Positions 7,094 to 14,241 of a DNA stretch of 19,880 nt are shown here, piece after piece. A program made the position numbers and the translations under genes. The DNA lies in assembly GCA_038530925.1 (NCBI GenBank), contig JBCBCG010000066.1, positions 1 to 19,880 of the forward strand, written 5' to 3'. The DNA is from JALEGB01 sp038530925 (GTDB taxonomy: Bacteria > Pseudomonadota > Alphaproteobacteria > Rhodobacterales > Rhodobacteraceae). Each line of letters begins with the position of its first letter. Position 1 is the first letter of the stretch. The notes beneath the pieces are model-generated. The model saw only the letters and a list, made by a program, of their open reading frames with translations, made no database searches and was not told the origin of the DNA.

Positions 7094-8640
7094 TCTCCCG
7101 CCTCCGCCCGCTCGTCAGGCGCGGCGCCCGGCTCCGCAGCGGCCTCCGGCTCGCCCGCCAGCGTTCCCGTGACCGACGCTTCGCGGCGCAGGCTCAGCGC
7201 CGCATCGCGCACCTGTTCCGCCGTCACCTGCGAGATCCGCGCCGGCCATTGGCGCACATCCTCAACGGTCAGGCCGAGAGTGAGCGCGCGGCCATAGAGG
7301 CGCGCCATGCTCGACTGGCTGTCTTGCTGATAAATTCGGCTCGAGGTCAGCACCATGATGGAGCGGCGCAGCTCGTCCTCGGTCGGGCCGGTCTCTGCGA
7401 TCTCCGCGATCACCGCGTCCAACGCCGCCTCCACATCCGCCAGCGAGGTGTCGTCGCGCGGCGCGGCGTAGACGCTGAAGGAGCCGTCATCGCGCGCGGT
7501 GCCGCTGTAATAGCCGCCGGCGTCGAGGGCGATCTTCTGCTCCGTCACGAGCTGACGATAAAGCCGCCCGCTGGCGCCGCCGCCGAGGATGTCTCCGAGC
7601 ACGGTGAGCGCCTCCGCTTCGCCCGCGGCGCCGGTGCGGTAGGAGGGCGTGATGTAGGTGCGGGCGACGAAGGGTTGGCGGACGCGGGCGTCGGTCATCG
7701 CGACGCGGCGTTCGGCCAGATGCGGCGGCTCTTTCGCGCGCTCATAGGCCGGCGCGCCGGAGGGCGTGAGCGGGCCGTAATGCCGCTCGGCCAGCGCGGC
7801 CACCTCTTCGGGCGTCACCGCGCCGGCGACGACGAGGATCGCGTTGTCCGGCGCGTAATGCCGCTCGTAAAACGCCAGCGCGTCCTTCCGCGTCAGCGCT
7901 TCGATCTCGCTCCGCCAGCCGATCACCGGCACGCCGTAAGGATGATTGTAATAGAGCGTCGCCGCCATTTGTTCGAAGAACAAGGACTGCGGATCATTGT
8001 CCGTGCGCGAGCTTCTCTCCTCGAGAACGACGTCGCGCTCCGTGTTCGCGTCCTCCTCGGTGAGGCGGAGATTGGCCATCCGATCCGCCTCCATCTCCAT
8101 CACCATGGAGAGACGGTCATTCGCGATCCGCTGGAAATAGCCGGTGTAGTCATACGAGGTGAAAGCGTTGTCCTGCCCGCCATTCTCCGCAATGATTTTC
8201 GAGAAGCGGCCCGATGGGATCGTATCGGTGCCTTTGAACATGAGGTGCTCGAGATAATGGGCGACGCCGCTTTCGCCGCGCGCCTCATCCGCGGCGCCGA
8301 CGCGGTACCAGACCATATGCGTGACCACCGGCGCGCGATGATCCTCGATCACCACCGCGTCCATGCCGTTCGGCAGCGTGAAGGTGCTGACCGCCGGCCC
8401 TGGAGGCGTCGCCGCTCCATCTTGGGCGAGTTGCTGCATTTTCTTTATCTCTATTGTCGGCGCCGCCTGGAGGCTCGCCGTTGAAACGGCGAAAGACGCC
8501 GCGCTTAGTCCCGCAATCGCGCCAAGGCGCCTCAAAGATCGCAGCGCCGCTGGGCGGCGCATTGCGCGCGGGGCTCGAAAAATGGTCGTGAAGAGAGCCG
8601 CGCTCTCGGGCGCGATCGAGACAGTCCTGCCAAGCGGCAC
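7090..8640 (-). CDS. M16 family zinc metallopeptidase, exported
   Basis: A 516-residue M16 peptidase with an intact inverted zinc motif HYLEH (H128, E131, H132) and downstream glutamates in TERDVVLEE (about 200-208) that supply the third ligand. The C-terminal half includes GGGASGRLYRQLVTEQK, the family's second-domain pattern. The start is a GTG at 8640 with a strong Shine-Dalgarno sequence (GGGAAGGAG, 6 bases away). This gives an unusually long n-region of about 40 residues before the hydrophobic core (AIAGLSAASFAVSTASLQA). An internal ATG at 8562 would give a normal signal peptide but has no good ribosome site. It should act in the periplasm with the zinc-less M16 protein encoded directly downstream, which it overlaps by 4 bases. 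A low-complexity Ala/Glu/Pro tail ends the protein. Confidence 0.95.
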   Translation of the reverse strand: MPLGRTVSIAPESAALFTTIFRAPRAMRRPAALRSLRRLGAIAGLSAASFAVSTASLQAAPTIEIKKMQQLAQDGAATPPGPAVSTFTLPNGMDAVVIEDHRAPVVTHMVWYRVGAADEARGESGVAHYLEHLMFKGTDTIPSGRFSKIIAENGGQDNAFTSYDYTGYFQRIANDRLSMVMEMEADRMANLRLTEEDANTERDVVLEERSSRTDNDPQSLFFEQMAATLYYNHPYGVPVIGWRSEIEALTRKDALAFYERHYAPDNAILVVAGAVTPEEVAALAERHYGPLTPSGAPAYERAKEPPHLAERRVAMTDARVRQPFVARTYITPSYRTGAAGEAEALTVLGDILGGGASGRLYRQLVTEQKIALDAGGYYSGTARDDGSFSVYAAPRDDTSLADVEAALDAVIAEIAETGPTEDELRRSIMVLTSSRIYQQDSQSSMARLYGRALTLGLTVEDVRQWPARISQVTAEQVRDAALSLRREASVTGTLAGEPEAAAEPGAAPDERAEAGE

Positions 8641-8646
8641 GGCGCA

Positions 8647-8655
8647 CTCCTTCCC
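8647..8655 (-). promoter_or_regulatory. Strong Shine-Dalgarno deciding the GTG start of the M16 peptidase
   Basis: GGGAAGGAG on the minus strand lies 6 bases before the GTG at 8640. This is the strongest ribosome site in the region and is the reason for choosing the non-ATG start. Confidence 0.7.
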
Positions 8656-8802
8656 TAGTGATCACGTTACAGCTAGCGGTTGGAGCGGCGAACGCAACGG
8701 TGGCGCAGATCATTTCTCCGCGCAACGCGCCCGGCATGGGTTAAATTGCGCAGATCGTAGAGGTGGTTATGGGGGCGGTGAGCGGCGCGCCTCACTGCTG
8801 AA

Positions 8803-8850
8803 GCGCCCTCGCCCGAAGCCTAAGGGCGCCGCGCGAAGGCGCATCGCGCG
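8803..8850 (-). terminator. Two tandem GC hairpins after the DUF3035 lipoprotein gene
   Basis: Immediately past the stop of the lipoprotein gene, two perfect 7-base inverted repeats follow one another: CGCGCGA/TCGCGCG (8830-8836 with 8844-8850) and GCGCCCT/AGGGCGC (8803-8809 with 8823-8829). No T-run follows, so if it terminates it is likely inefficient or Rho-dependent. They sit in the 215-base gap before the M16 pair. I found no convincing promoter there, so read-through into the peptidase genes remains possible. Confidence 0.35.
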
Positions 8851-8855
8851 CTGCG

Positions 8856-9392
8856 TCACTCCTCCTGAGCGAGCGGCTCAAGCGCGGGATTCTTCGTGCG
8901 CCGCGCTTCCTCGGCCAGGCGCTCCGCTTCCGCCGCCGGGTCGAGCGTGCGATCCTCCTCGCGCATCGATGGGATGATCGCATCGAGAAGCCGTTGATCG
9001 GTCGCCTCGCTGTCCTCGATCAGCTTCTCGCGAATCTCTGGATCCGCCTGCTCGGCGCCGGCGGCGCGGAGCAGCGCCGCTTCGCCTCCGCTCGGCGCCG
9101 CGGCGACCGTCGTCGGCGTCGCCGTTCCTTTGAGCGCGATCTGCGCGTCATCGACTGGGCGTGGATCCACTAGGCTTGGCGCGCCGGGTTGCGGCGTCGG
9201 CAGCGTATCCATGTCCGCCGGCATTTCGAGCGGCTTTTTCTTCACCACGGTGAAGGCGTCCGGCCCTTCGCCGATCAGTCCCAATTCCTCACGAAGGTTG
9301 AAGCTGCTGCAGCCGGTCGCGAGCCCGGCGATCACCACGACCAAAAGCGCTCGCGCAGCGCTTGCGCCCTTCGATTTATGTCCTGAAATCAT
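8856..9392 (-). CDS. DUF3035 family lipoprotein
   Basis: A 178-residue lipoprotein. The signal peptide ends in a lipobox LATGC with the acylated Cys at residue 28. The mature part starts SSFNLREELGL, followed by the family's hallmark PDAFTVVKKKPLEMPADMDTL and TPQPGAPS (about 44-72). The C-terminal third (about 115-178) is very rich in Glu, Ala and Arg and likely a long helix. DUF3035 proteins have no known function that I can name. The start ATG has AAGGA 7 bases upstream. The gene lies 128 bases after lspA, whose product would cleave this very signal peptide. A reasonable sigma-70-like promoter is visible in that gap. Two hairpins follow the stop. Confidence 0.88.
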   Translation of the reverse strand: MISGHKSKGASAARALLVVVIAGLATGCSSFNLREELGLIGEGPDAFTVVKKKPLEMPADMDTLPTPQPGAPSLVDPRPVDDAQIALKGTATPTTVAAAPSGGEAALLRAAGAEQADPEIREKLIEDSEATDQRLLDAIIPSMREEDRTLDPAAEAERLAEEARRTKNPALEPLAQEE

Positions 9393-9442
9393 GTCGGATC
9401 CTTCTCGCGGCGTCGCCAGCGTTCGGCCTCTGTTTTGGCGCA

Positions 9443-9471
9443 GCTATAGCGCCGCCGCGCGCGTCTGTCTC
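9443..9471 (-). promoter_or_regulatory. Candidate sigma-70-type promoter for the DUF3035 gene
   Basis: On the minus strand, GAGACA (9471-9466) and TATAGC (9448-9443) are 17 bases apart, each matching 4 of 6 consensus bases. Transcription would start near 9436, leaving a leader of about 44 bases before the ATG at 9392. This is an inference from spacing and consensus only. Confidence 0.4.
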
Positions 9472-9476
9472 TAGGC

Positions 9477-9520
9477 GCCCCTGCCGCTTGGACGCTTCAG
9501 CCGCTTAGATGCCCCTGCCG
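9477..9520. repeat. Ten-base direct repeat downstream of lspA
   Basis: GCCCCTGCCG occurs at 9477-9486 and again at 9511-9520, 34 bases apart, directly after the lspA stop. The period is about three helical turns, but two copies are too few to assign a function. Confidence 0.4.
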
Positions 9521-10039
9521 TCAAGCGCCCGTGTCGCCCGGCGGCCTGCTCCGCTCAGGCGCCTTCGCGGCGTCGTCCGGCGCGCCCGACGCGCTCCAGG
9601 CGATCAGGACCGCGCCCAGGAACACGCCCACATCAGCGATGTTGAAAGCGTAGGGATTATTGACGCCGCAGCAGTCGAAATTCAAAAAGTCGACCACCGC
9701 TCCGACCAGCACCCGGTCGAGCGCGTTGCCGAGCGCCCCCCCAATCGCGGCGCCGCATCCCACCGCGATCACCATGCTGCTTGTGCGCGCCGCCCAAACC
9801 AACAGCGCGGCGCTGACGCTCACCGCGACCCCGGCGAGGATGTAGGGCTGCCATGCCGATTCGGAGGCGAACAACCCAAAATTCACGCCTCTATTGAAGC
9901 CGAGTGCGAAGTTGAGGAAGGGCGTGACCTCGATAAAGAAAACGTCTCGCACCCGAAACGCCTCAAGTACGAAATACTTTGACGCTTGGTCCGCCGTAAA
10001 AACGCTCACGCTTATCAAGAGCGCTATCACAAGCTTCAT
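9521..10039 (-). CDS. lspA: Lipoprotein signal peptidase II (LspA)
   Basis: A 172-residue inner-membrane aspartyl peptidase that removes signal peptides from prolipoproteins after diacylglyceryl transfer. Four hydrophobic segments are visible (about 3-17, 66-84, 87-103 and 132-149). Family motifs are TADQASK (15-21), FNRGVNFGLF (48-57), GNALDRVLVGAVVDFL (104-119) and NIADVGVFLG (133-142). The catalytic pair is most likely D117 and D136; their spacing of 19 equals that of the Pseudomonas enzyme (D124/D143). The C-terminal tail of about 20 residues is hydrophilic. AAGG lies about 9 bases before the ATG. It sits downstream of ileS, as in many proteobacteria, but separated from it by a terminator and an unknown exported gene. 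The next gene encodes a lipoprotein substrate. Confidence 0.95.
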   Translation of the reverse strand: MKLVIALLISVSVFTADQASKYFVLEAFRVRDVFFIEVTPFLNFALGFNRGVNFGLFASESAWQPYILAGVAVSVSAALLVWAARTSSMVIAVGCGAAIGGALGNALDRVLVGAVVDFLNFDCCGVNNPYAFNIADVGVFLGAVLIAWSASGAPDDAAKAPERSRPPGDTGA

Positions 10040-10141
10040 CGCGCAGCGCCTTGGTTTAAGTATTCGCGCACATTAAGCAAGACCGTTCGAAGCCATCGCG
10101 GCGCGCCTTTCGGTCTCAGGATTATCATAACGTGAAGAGCG

Positions 10142-10657
10142 TTACTGGCCGAAGCCCCAGCTCCGGAAGTTTTGCTTCCCAAAAGAGCCGTATCCTTGAA
10201 CACCGGGCGCGCCCCGCTCACAGTTTTCTTGCCACCGGACGGAGGCGGCGTCCTCGTAAGCGAACAGATCATTATCTTTCGGGTCGAGAGGTCTTGGCTG
10301 ACCAATGGGGCGGTAATTCGTTCCCGTAATACGGGTGAGAACCGTGTCGAGCTCCGCGCAGCTGAGCGTGGCGACGGGCGGCAGCTCTAATTGATGCCCG
10401 GTCGAGGTTGTGAAGTTGGTGTTCTGCGCCTGCGCGGAGGCGACGTTCAGGGCGCCCGCGCTCAGAAGGGCGATCGCTGCGAGGCGCGGAAGTCGTTTTA
10501 AATTAAGGGAGAAGGTCTCGGTTGTCGTCTCTCGGGCGCAGCGTTGAACCGATTCGCGACGGCGCCATGGCCGCGTTGCGCTTCGCCGATGCGCGCCTTG
10601 CGCCGCTGATGCTCCGCCGCGGGAGACTGAACCGCCTTGTTTCAATGACACCACCAT
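10142..10657 (-). CDS. Unknown exported protein, start uncertain
   Basis: The C-terminal half is a convincing secreted protein. A signal peptide of the form KRLPRL, then LAAIALLSAGALNV, then ASAQA, with likely cleavage before QN, is followed by about 90 residues with two cysteines, TNYRPIGQPRPLDPKDNDLF and a Gly/Phe/Ser-rich end. The frame has no ATG, GTG or TTG near that signal peptide. The nearest usable in-frame starts are an ATG at 10657 (given here) and a GTG at 10714, which add 50-70 residues of basic, low-information sequence. The GTG at 10714 has GAGGAG almost touching it, too close for a normal site. A non-standard start, a frameshift, or a long n-region are all possible. The gene lies between the ileS terminator and lspA. 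I do not recognise the family. Confidence 0.5.
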   Translation of the reverse strand: MVVSLKQGGSVSRGGASAAQGAHRRSATRPWRRRESVQRCARETTTETFSLNLKRLPRLAAIALLSAGALNVASAQAQNTNFTTSTGHQLELPPVATLSCAELDTVLTRITGTNYRPIGQPRPLDPKDNDLFAYEDAASVRWQENCERGAPGVQGYGSFGKQNFRSWGFGQ

Positions 10658-10755
10658 TCGTCGCCGCAACGGCCCTCTCGCCACACGCAGCGCGTGTAGC
10701 GTGGCCGTCGGCACCTCTCCTCAAAGGACTCTAGTCATCAATTTTCCGGGAGGCG

Positions 10756-10787
10756 AAAATGCGGCGCGCTCCGCCTGAGCGCGCCGC
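10756..10787 (-). terminator. Intrinsic-type terminator after ileS
   Basis: A perfect 10-base inverted repeat, GCGGCGCGCT (10761-10770) and AGCGCGCCGC (10778-10787), with a 7-base loop. On the minus strand it is followed at once by ATTTT. It lies 57 bases beyond the ileS stop and is the best-formed terminator in the window. It implies that the genes from the unknown exported protein onward need their own promoter. Confidence 0.75.
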
Positions 10788-10843
10788 TATGCGACGGTTT
10801 TGTTGCGGCTCGGCAACGAGCGTGTCGCGCCGCGCGGCGCCTC

Positions 10844-13800
10844 TCAGCGCTGCTGGGCGGCCAAGACGCTGTCGCACCGCGCGCATGTCGCCGGCGCCGC
10901 GTGCAGACCGACATCAGGCAACACCCGCCAGCATCGCGCGCATTTAGCGCCGGGCGCCGCCCCGGGCGTCACGGTCACGCCAGGGGCGTCCGCCAGGCCG
11001 AAGGCGCTCGCCGGGCCTTCCCCGCGCGCAAAGGTGGCGGCCGAAGTGATCAACACATCCGCCAGCGTGTCCGGCCCTTCGAGGCTTTCGGCGGCGGCGA
11101 TCATCTCCGGATCGGTGATGTGCAGCGTCGGCGCGGCCTCCAGCGAGGATCCGATCCGCTTCTCGCGCCGCTCGATCTCCAGCGCGCCGTTCACGACGCG
11201 GCGCAGTTTGCGCAGCGCGCGCCATTTCTCAGCCAGCGTCTCGTCGAGCCAAGCGCTCGGCGTCTCCGGCATGGTTTGCAGATGCACCGAGCCGAGCGGC
11301 CCATCCGGCGCCGCGGCGGCGCCGTGGCGCGAGAGCCAAACATCCTCCGCGGTGAAGGCCAGCATCGGCGCGAACCAGATGGAGAGGCGCTCGAAGAGGA
11401 GATCCATCACCGTTCGGCAGGCGCGCCGCCGCACCGAATCAGGTCCGTCACAATAAAGCGCGTCTTTCCTAATGTCGAAGTAGAAGGCCGAAAGATCGGT
11501 GGTGCAGAAGCCGAACAGCGCCTGAAACAGTTTCGGGTAATCGAACTCTTGATAGCATTCGCGCACGATCGGGTCGAGTTCCGCCAACCGGTGCAGCATC
11601 AAACGTTCAAGCTCCGGCATCTCTTCGGGCGCAAGACGCTCGCTCTCATCGAAATCCTTCAGCGCACCGAGCATGAAACGCAGCGTGTTGCGCAGCCGGC
11701 GATAGCTGTCGGCCACGTTCTTCAAGATCTCAGGTCCGATGCGCAGATCTTCGGTGTAATCCGATTGCACGACCCAAAGTCGCAAGATGTCCGCGCCGTA
11801 TTGCTTAAGCACATCTTGGGGAGCCACGCCGTTCCCGAGCTTTTTGGACATTTTCTGTCCCTGCTCGTCGAGCGCGAAACCATGGGTCAGGACCCGCTCA
11901 TAGGGCGCGCGGCCGCGCGTGCCGCAGCCTTGCAACAAGGAGGAATGGAACCAGCCGCGGTGCTGATCCGTACCTTCCAGATAGAGCGAGGCCGGCCAGA
12001 GCCCGTCCGGCTCGCCGTTCTTGTCGACGCGTTCGGCCAGCGCGAATGCGTGGGTCGAGCCGCTGTCGAACCACACATCCAGAATGTCAGCGACCTTCTC
12101 CCATTCCGCAGGGTCGTAATCCGGCGCGAGAAAGCGCTCGGCGGCGTCCTCGCGGAACCAAGCGTCCGCGCCTTCCGCCTCGAAGGCCTCGACGATGCGC
12201 TGATTGACCGCCGGATCGCGCAGCAACTCGACCTTCTCCACGCCCTTATCCACAGATCTGCGCATGAAACAGGTGAGCGGCACGCCCCAGGCGCGTTGCC
12301 GCGAGAGGACCCAATCGGGACGGTTCTCGATCATCGAATACAACCGGTTGCGCCCCGACTGAGGGTACCAGCGCACATCTGCGTCGATCGATTTCAGAGC
12401 CAAACCGCGCACCGTTTGACCGTTCAGCGCCGGATCCTCCGACTCCATTGGTTTGTCCACAGCAACGAACCATTGCGGCGTATTGCGGAAGATCAGCGGC
12501 GCGCCGGAGCGCCAGGAATGCGGGTAGGAGTGCTTGAGTTTGCCGCGGGCGAGCAGCGCGCTGCGGCCGCTCTCGTCCTGCGCCGCGCCCAGCGCTTCGA
12601 GCACCGCCTTATTGGCGTCGCCCTCTTTGCCGTTGGGCTTCAGGATCCTTTTGCCGGAGAACAGCGGCACATGCGCTGCGAACGCGCCGTCCGCCTCCAC
12701 ATTATGCGTGATGCGGTCGGTCATCTTATTTTTGACGAAGAGCTCGAAATCGTCCGCGCCATGGCTCGGCGCGCAATGCACGAAGCCGGTGCCCTGATCA
12801 TCCGTGACGAAATCGCCTTCGAGCAGCGGCACGTCGTAATCCCAAAACCCCTCCGCGCCGCTAAGGCCATGCAGCGGATGGCGGCAGACCAGCTTTGAAA
12901 GCTCGTCCGCGCCGACATCGCGCAGACGCGATACGCCCTCGACCCGGCCTTTCTTGAAGCTCTCCTCGGCCAACGCGTCGGCCATCACCAGCTTGTCGCC
13001 AGCGACGGTCCAATTCTCATCCGGCGCGTCCGTCACCTCGTAGAGCCCGTAAGCGATCTTGCTCGAATAGGCGACGCCTTGGTTCGAAGGGATCGTCCAG
13101 GGCGTCGTTGTCCAGATGACGACGCCTGCACCCGAGAGATCCGCCGCGGCCGGCGTCTCGAGCGGAAACTTCACCCAGATCGTATGACTTTCATGGTCGT
13201 GATACTCGACCTCAGCCTCGGCCAGCGCCGTCTTCTCCACCGGCGACCACATCACCGGTTTCGAGCCGCGATAGAGCGTGCCGTTCATCAAGAACGCCAT
13301 GAACTCCCGCGCGATCACCGCCTCGGCCTTGTAGGACATGGTGAGATACGGCCGATCCCACTCGCCAACGACGCCGAGCCGCTTGAACTCCTCGCGCTGC
13401 ACTTCGACCCATTGATCGGCGAAGGCGCGGCACTCGGCGCGGAAATCGTTGATCGGAACGTCGTCCTTGTCCTTGCCCTTTTGGCGATAAGCCTCCTCGA
13501 TCTTCCATTCGATCGGTAAGCCGTGACAGTCCCAGCCCGGCACGTAACGGCTGTCGAAGCCGAGCATCTGGTGCGAGCGGACGACGATGTCTTTCAGGAT
13601 CTTGTTGAGCGCATGCCCGATATGGAGATTGCCGTTGGCGTAGGGCGGGCCGTCATGCAGCTCATAGCGCGGCTTGCCGCGCGAGGCGTCGCGCTGGCGC
13701 GCGTAAAGGTCAATCTCCTCCCAACGCGCCAGCCATTCGGGCTCTCGCTTGGGCAGGCCGGCGCGCATGGGAAAGTCGGTGTCCGGCAGGAAGACTGTGT

Positions 13801-13876
13801 CGCGGTAATCGGGTCCGTCGCTTTGGCTCTCGGCGGCCGCGCCGCCATTCTCGGCGGGCGTTTTCTGGGCGCACAT
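10844..13876 (-). CDS. ileS: Isoleucyl-tRNA synthetase
   Basis: A 1010-residue class I aminoacyl-tRNA synthetase charging tRNA-Ile in the cytoplasm. HIGH is at residues 85-88, within DGPPYANGNLHIGHALN. The CP1 editing domain shows IWTTTPWTIPSNQG and HCAPSHGADDF. The second signature is KMSKK at 675-679 instead of the usual KMSKS. The C-terminus ends with a zinc ribbon of two CxxC pairs (CARC and CARCD), the bacterial type also found in E. coli IleRS. Length and domain order are normal for the family. The ATG has GAGAGG about 7 bases upstream. It is divergent from the DUF547 gene across a 365-base gap; the ribF gene often found just upstream of ileS is not here. A stem-loop terminator follows. 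Confidence 0.97.
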   Translation of the reverse strand: MCAQKTPAENGGAAAESQSDGPDYRDTVFLPDTDFPMRAGLPKREPEWLARWEEIDLYARQRDASRGKPRYELHDGPPYANGNLHIGHALNKILKDIVVRSHQMLGFDSRYVPGWDCHGLPIEWKIEEAYRQKGKDKDDVPINDFRAECRAFADQWVEVQREEFKRLGVVGEWDRPYLTMSYKAEAVIAREFMAFLMNGTLYRGSKPVMWSPVEKTALAEAEVEYHDHESHTIWVKFPLETPAAADLSGAGVVIWTTTPWTIPSNQGVAYSSKIAYGLYEVTDAPDENWTVAGDKLVMADALAEESFKKGRVEGVSRLRDVGADELSKLVCRHPLHGLSGAEGFWDYDVPLLEGDFVTDDQGTGFVHCAPSHGADDFELFVKNKMTDRITHNVEADGAFAAHVPLFSGKRILKPNGKEGDANKAVLEALGAAQDESGRSALLARGKLKHSYPHSWRSGAPLIFRNTPQWFVAVDKPMESEDPALNGQTVRGLALKSIDADVRWYPQSGRNRLYSMIENRPDWVLSRQRAWGVPLTCFMRRSVDKGVEKVELLRDPAVNQRIVEAFEAEGADAWFREDAAERFLAPDYDPAEWEKVADILDVWFDSGSTHAFALAERVDKNGEPDGLWPASLYLEGTDQHRGWFHSSLLQGCGTRGRAPYERVLTHGFALDEQGQKMSKKLGNGVAPQDVLKQYGADILRLWVVQSDYTEDLRIGPEILKNVADSYRRLRNTLRFMLGALKDFDESERLAPEEMPELERLMLHRLAELDPIVRECYQEFDYPKLFQALFGFCTTDLSAFYFDIRKDALYCDGPDSVRRRACRTVMDLLFERLSIWFAPMLAFTAEDVWLSRHGAAAAPDGPLGSVHLQTMPETPSAWLDETLAEKWRALRKLRRVVNGALEIERREKRIGSSLEAAPTLHITDPEMIAAAESLEGPDTLADVLITSAATFARGEGPASAFGLADAPGVTVTPGAAPGAKCARCWRVLPDVGLHAAPATCARCDSVLAAQQR

Positions 13877-14151
13877 GGGCGGCCTCTCTCTCGCTAGGGG
13901 TCTGTCTCTGGGCGGCGCGCGGCGGATCGGGCCGGTTGGTCGCCGAAGCGGGCGCCGCGCTGATCAACGCTCCCGACCACGAGGCCCTGGGCGCGCCGCG
14001 CCATCGGAGCGAGGCGGCGCCGGGTCAAGCGGTCGGGCGTCTAATTCGCCGAGCCGAGCGTATGGTCGCGAAACGCTTCATCGGCGAGGCCATAGCAATC
14101 GCCGCCGCGCCCGTCCAGCGGCGGCGCCCACGGACGCTCACGCTTGCGCGA

Positions 14152-14173
14152 GCGGCGCTGGCGCCAGCGCCGC
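14152..14173. repeat. Perfect 22-base palindrome upstream of the DUF547 gene
   Basis: The bases from 14152 to 14173 equal their own reverse complement, centred on GGCGCC, with arms GCGGCGCTGGC. The centre is about 79 bases before the chosen DUF547 start. It could be an operator for a dimeric regulator or a hairpin in RNA. Because the region is nearly all G and C, chance symmetry is more likely than usual. Confidence 0.5.
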
Positions 14174-14229
14174 AGAGAGCGCACATCCCGGGCGAGAGGC
14201 GTCGTCTGCGCCGTCCCGCTTGATTGATG

Positions 14230-14235
14230 AAGGAG
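14230..14235 (+). promoter_or_regulatory. Ribosome site deciding the DUF547 start
   Basis: AAGGAG lies 6 bases before a GTG at 14242. The ATG at 14227 overlaps this site and has no ribosome site of its own, so the GTG is the better start. Confidence 0.6.
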
Positions 14236-14241
14236 CGCCCC

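Larger units (their letters stand above)
13877..14241. other. 365-base gap between divergent ileS and DUF547 genes
   Basis: No gene is supported here. The open frames that cross it are rich in Arg, Ala and Pro, lack ribosome sites and continue as out-of-frame shadows. The region must hold both divergent promoters, but I see no clear -35/-10 pair. It contains a perfect 22-base palindrome at 14152-14173 and the 10-mer GTCTGTCTCT at 13900-13909, which also occurs at 9463-9472. Confidence 0.5.

Noticed and set aside
6020..7297. A 425-residue plus-strand frame, and a similar one at 7249-8484, opposite the M16 pair
   Set aside because: Both are antisense to clear M16 genes and show the same Arg/His/Ala-rich shadow composition.
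10901..12898. A 665-residue open frame on the plus strand opposite ileS
   Set aside because: It is fully antisense to a certain ileS gene. Its composition (Arg, His, Ala, Gln) is the mirror of GC-rich codons, and it has no recognisable domain.
13936..14223. A 95-residue plus-strand frame in the ileS-DUF547 gap
   Set aside because: No ribosome site, no recognisable domain, Arg/Ala-rich shadow-like composition, and it would cover the space where divergent promoters are needed.
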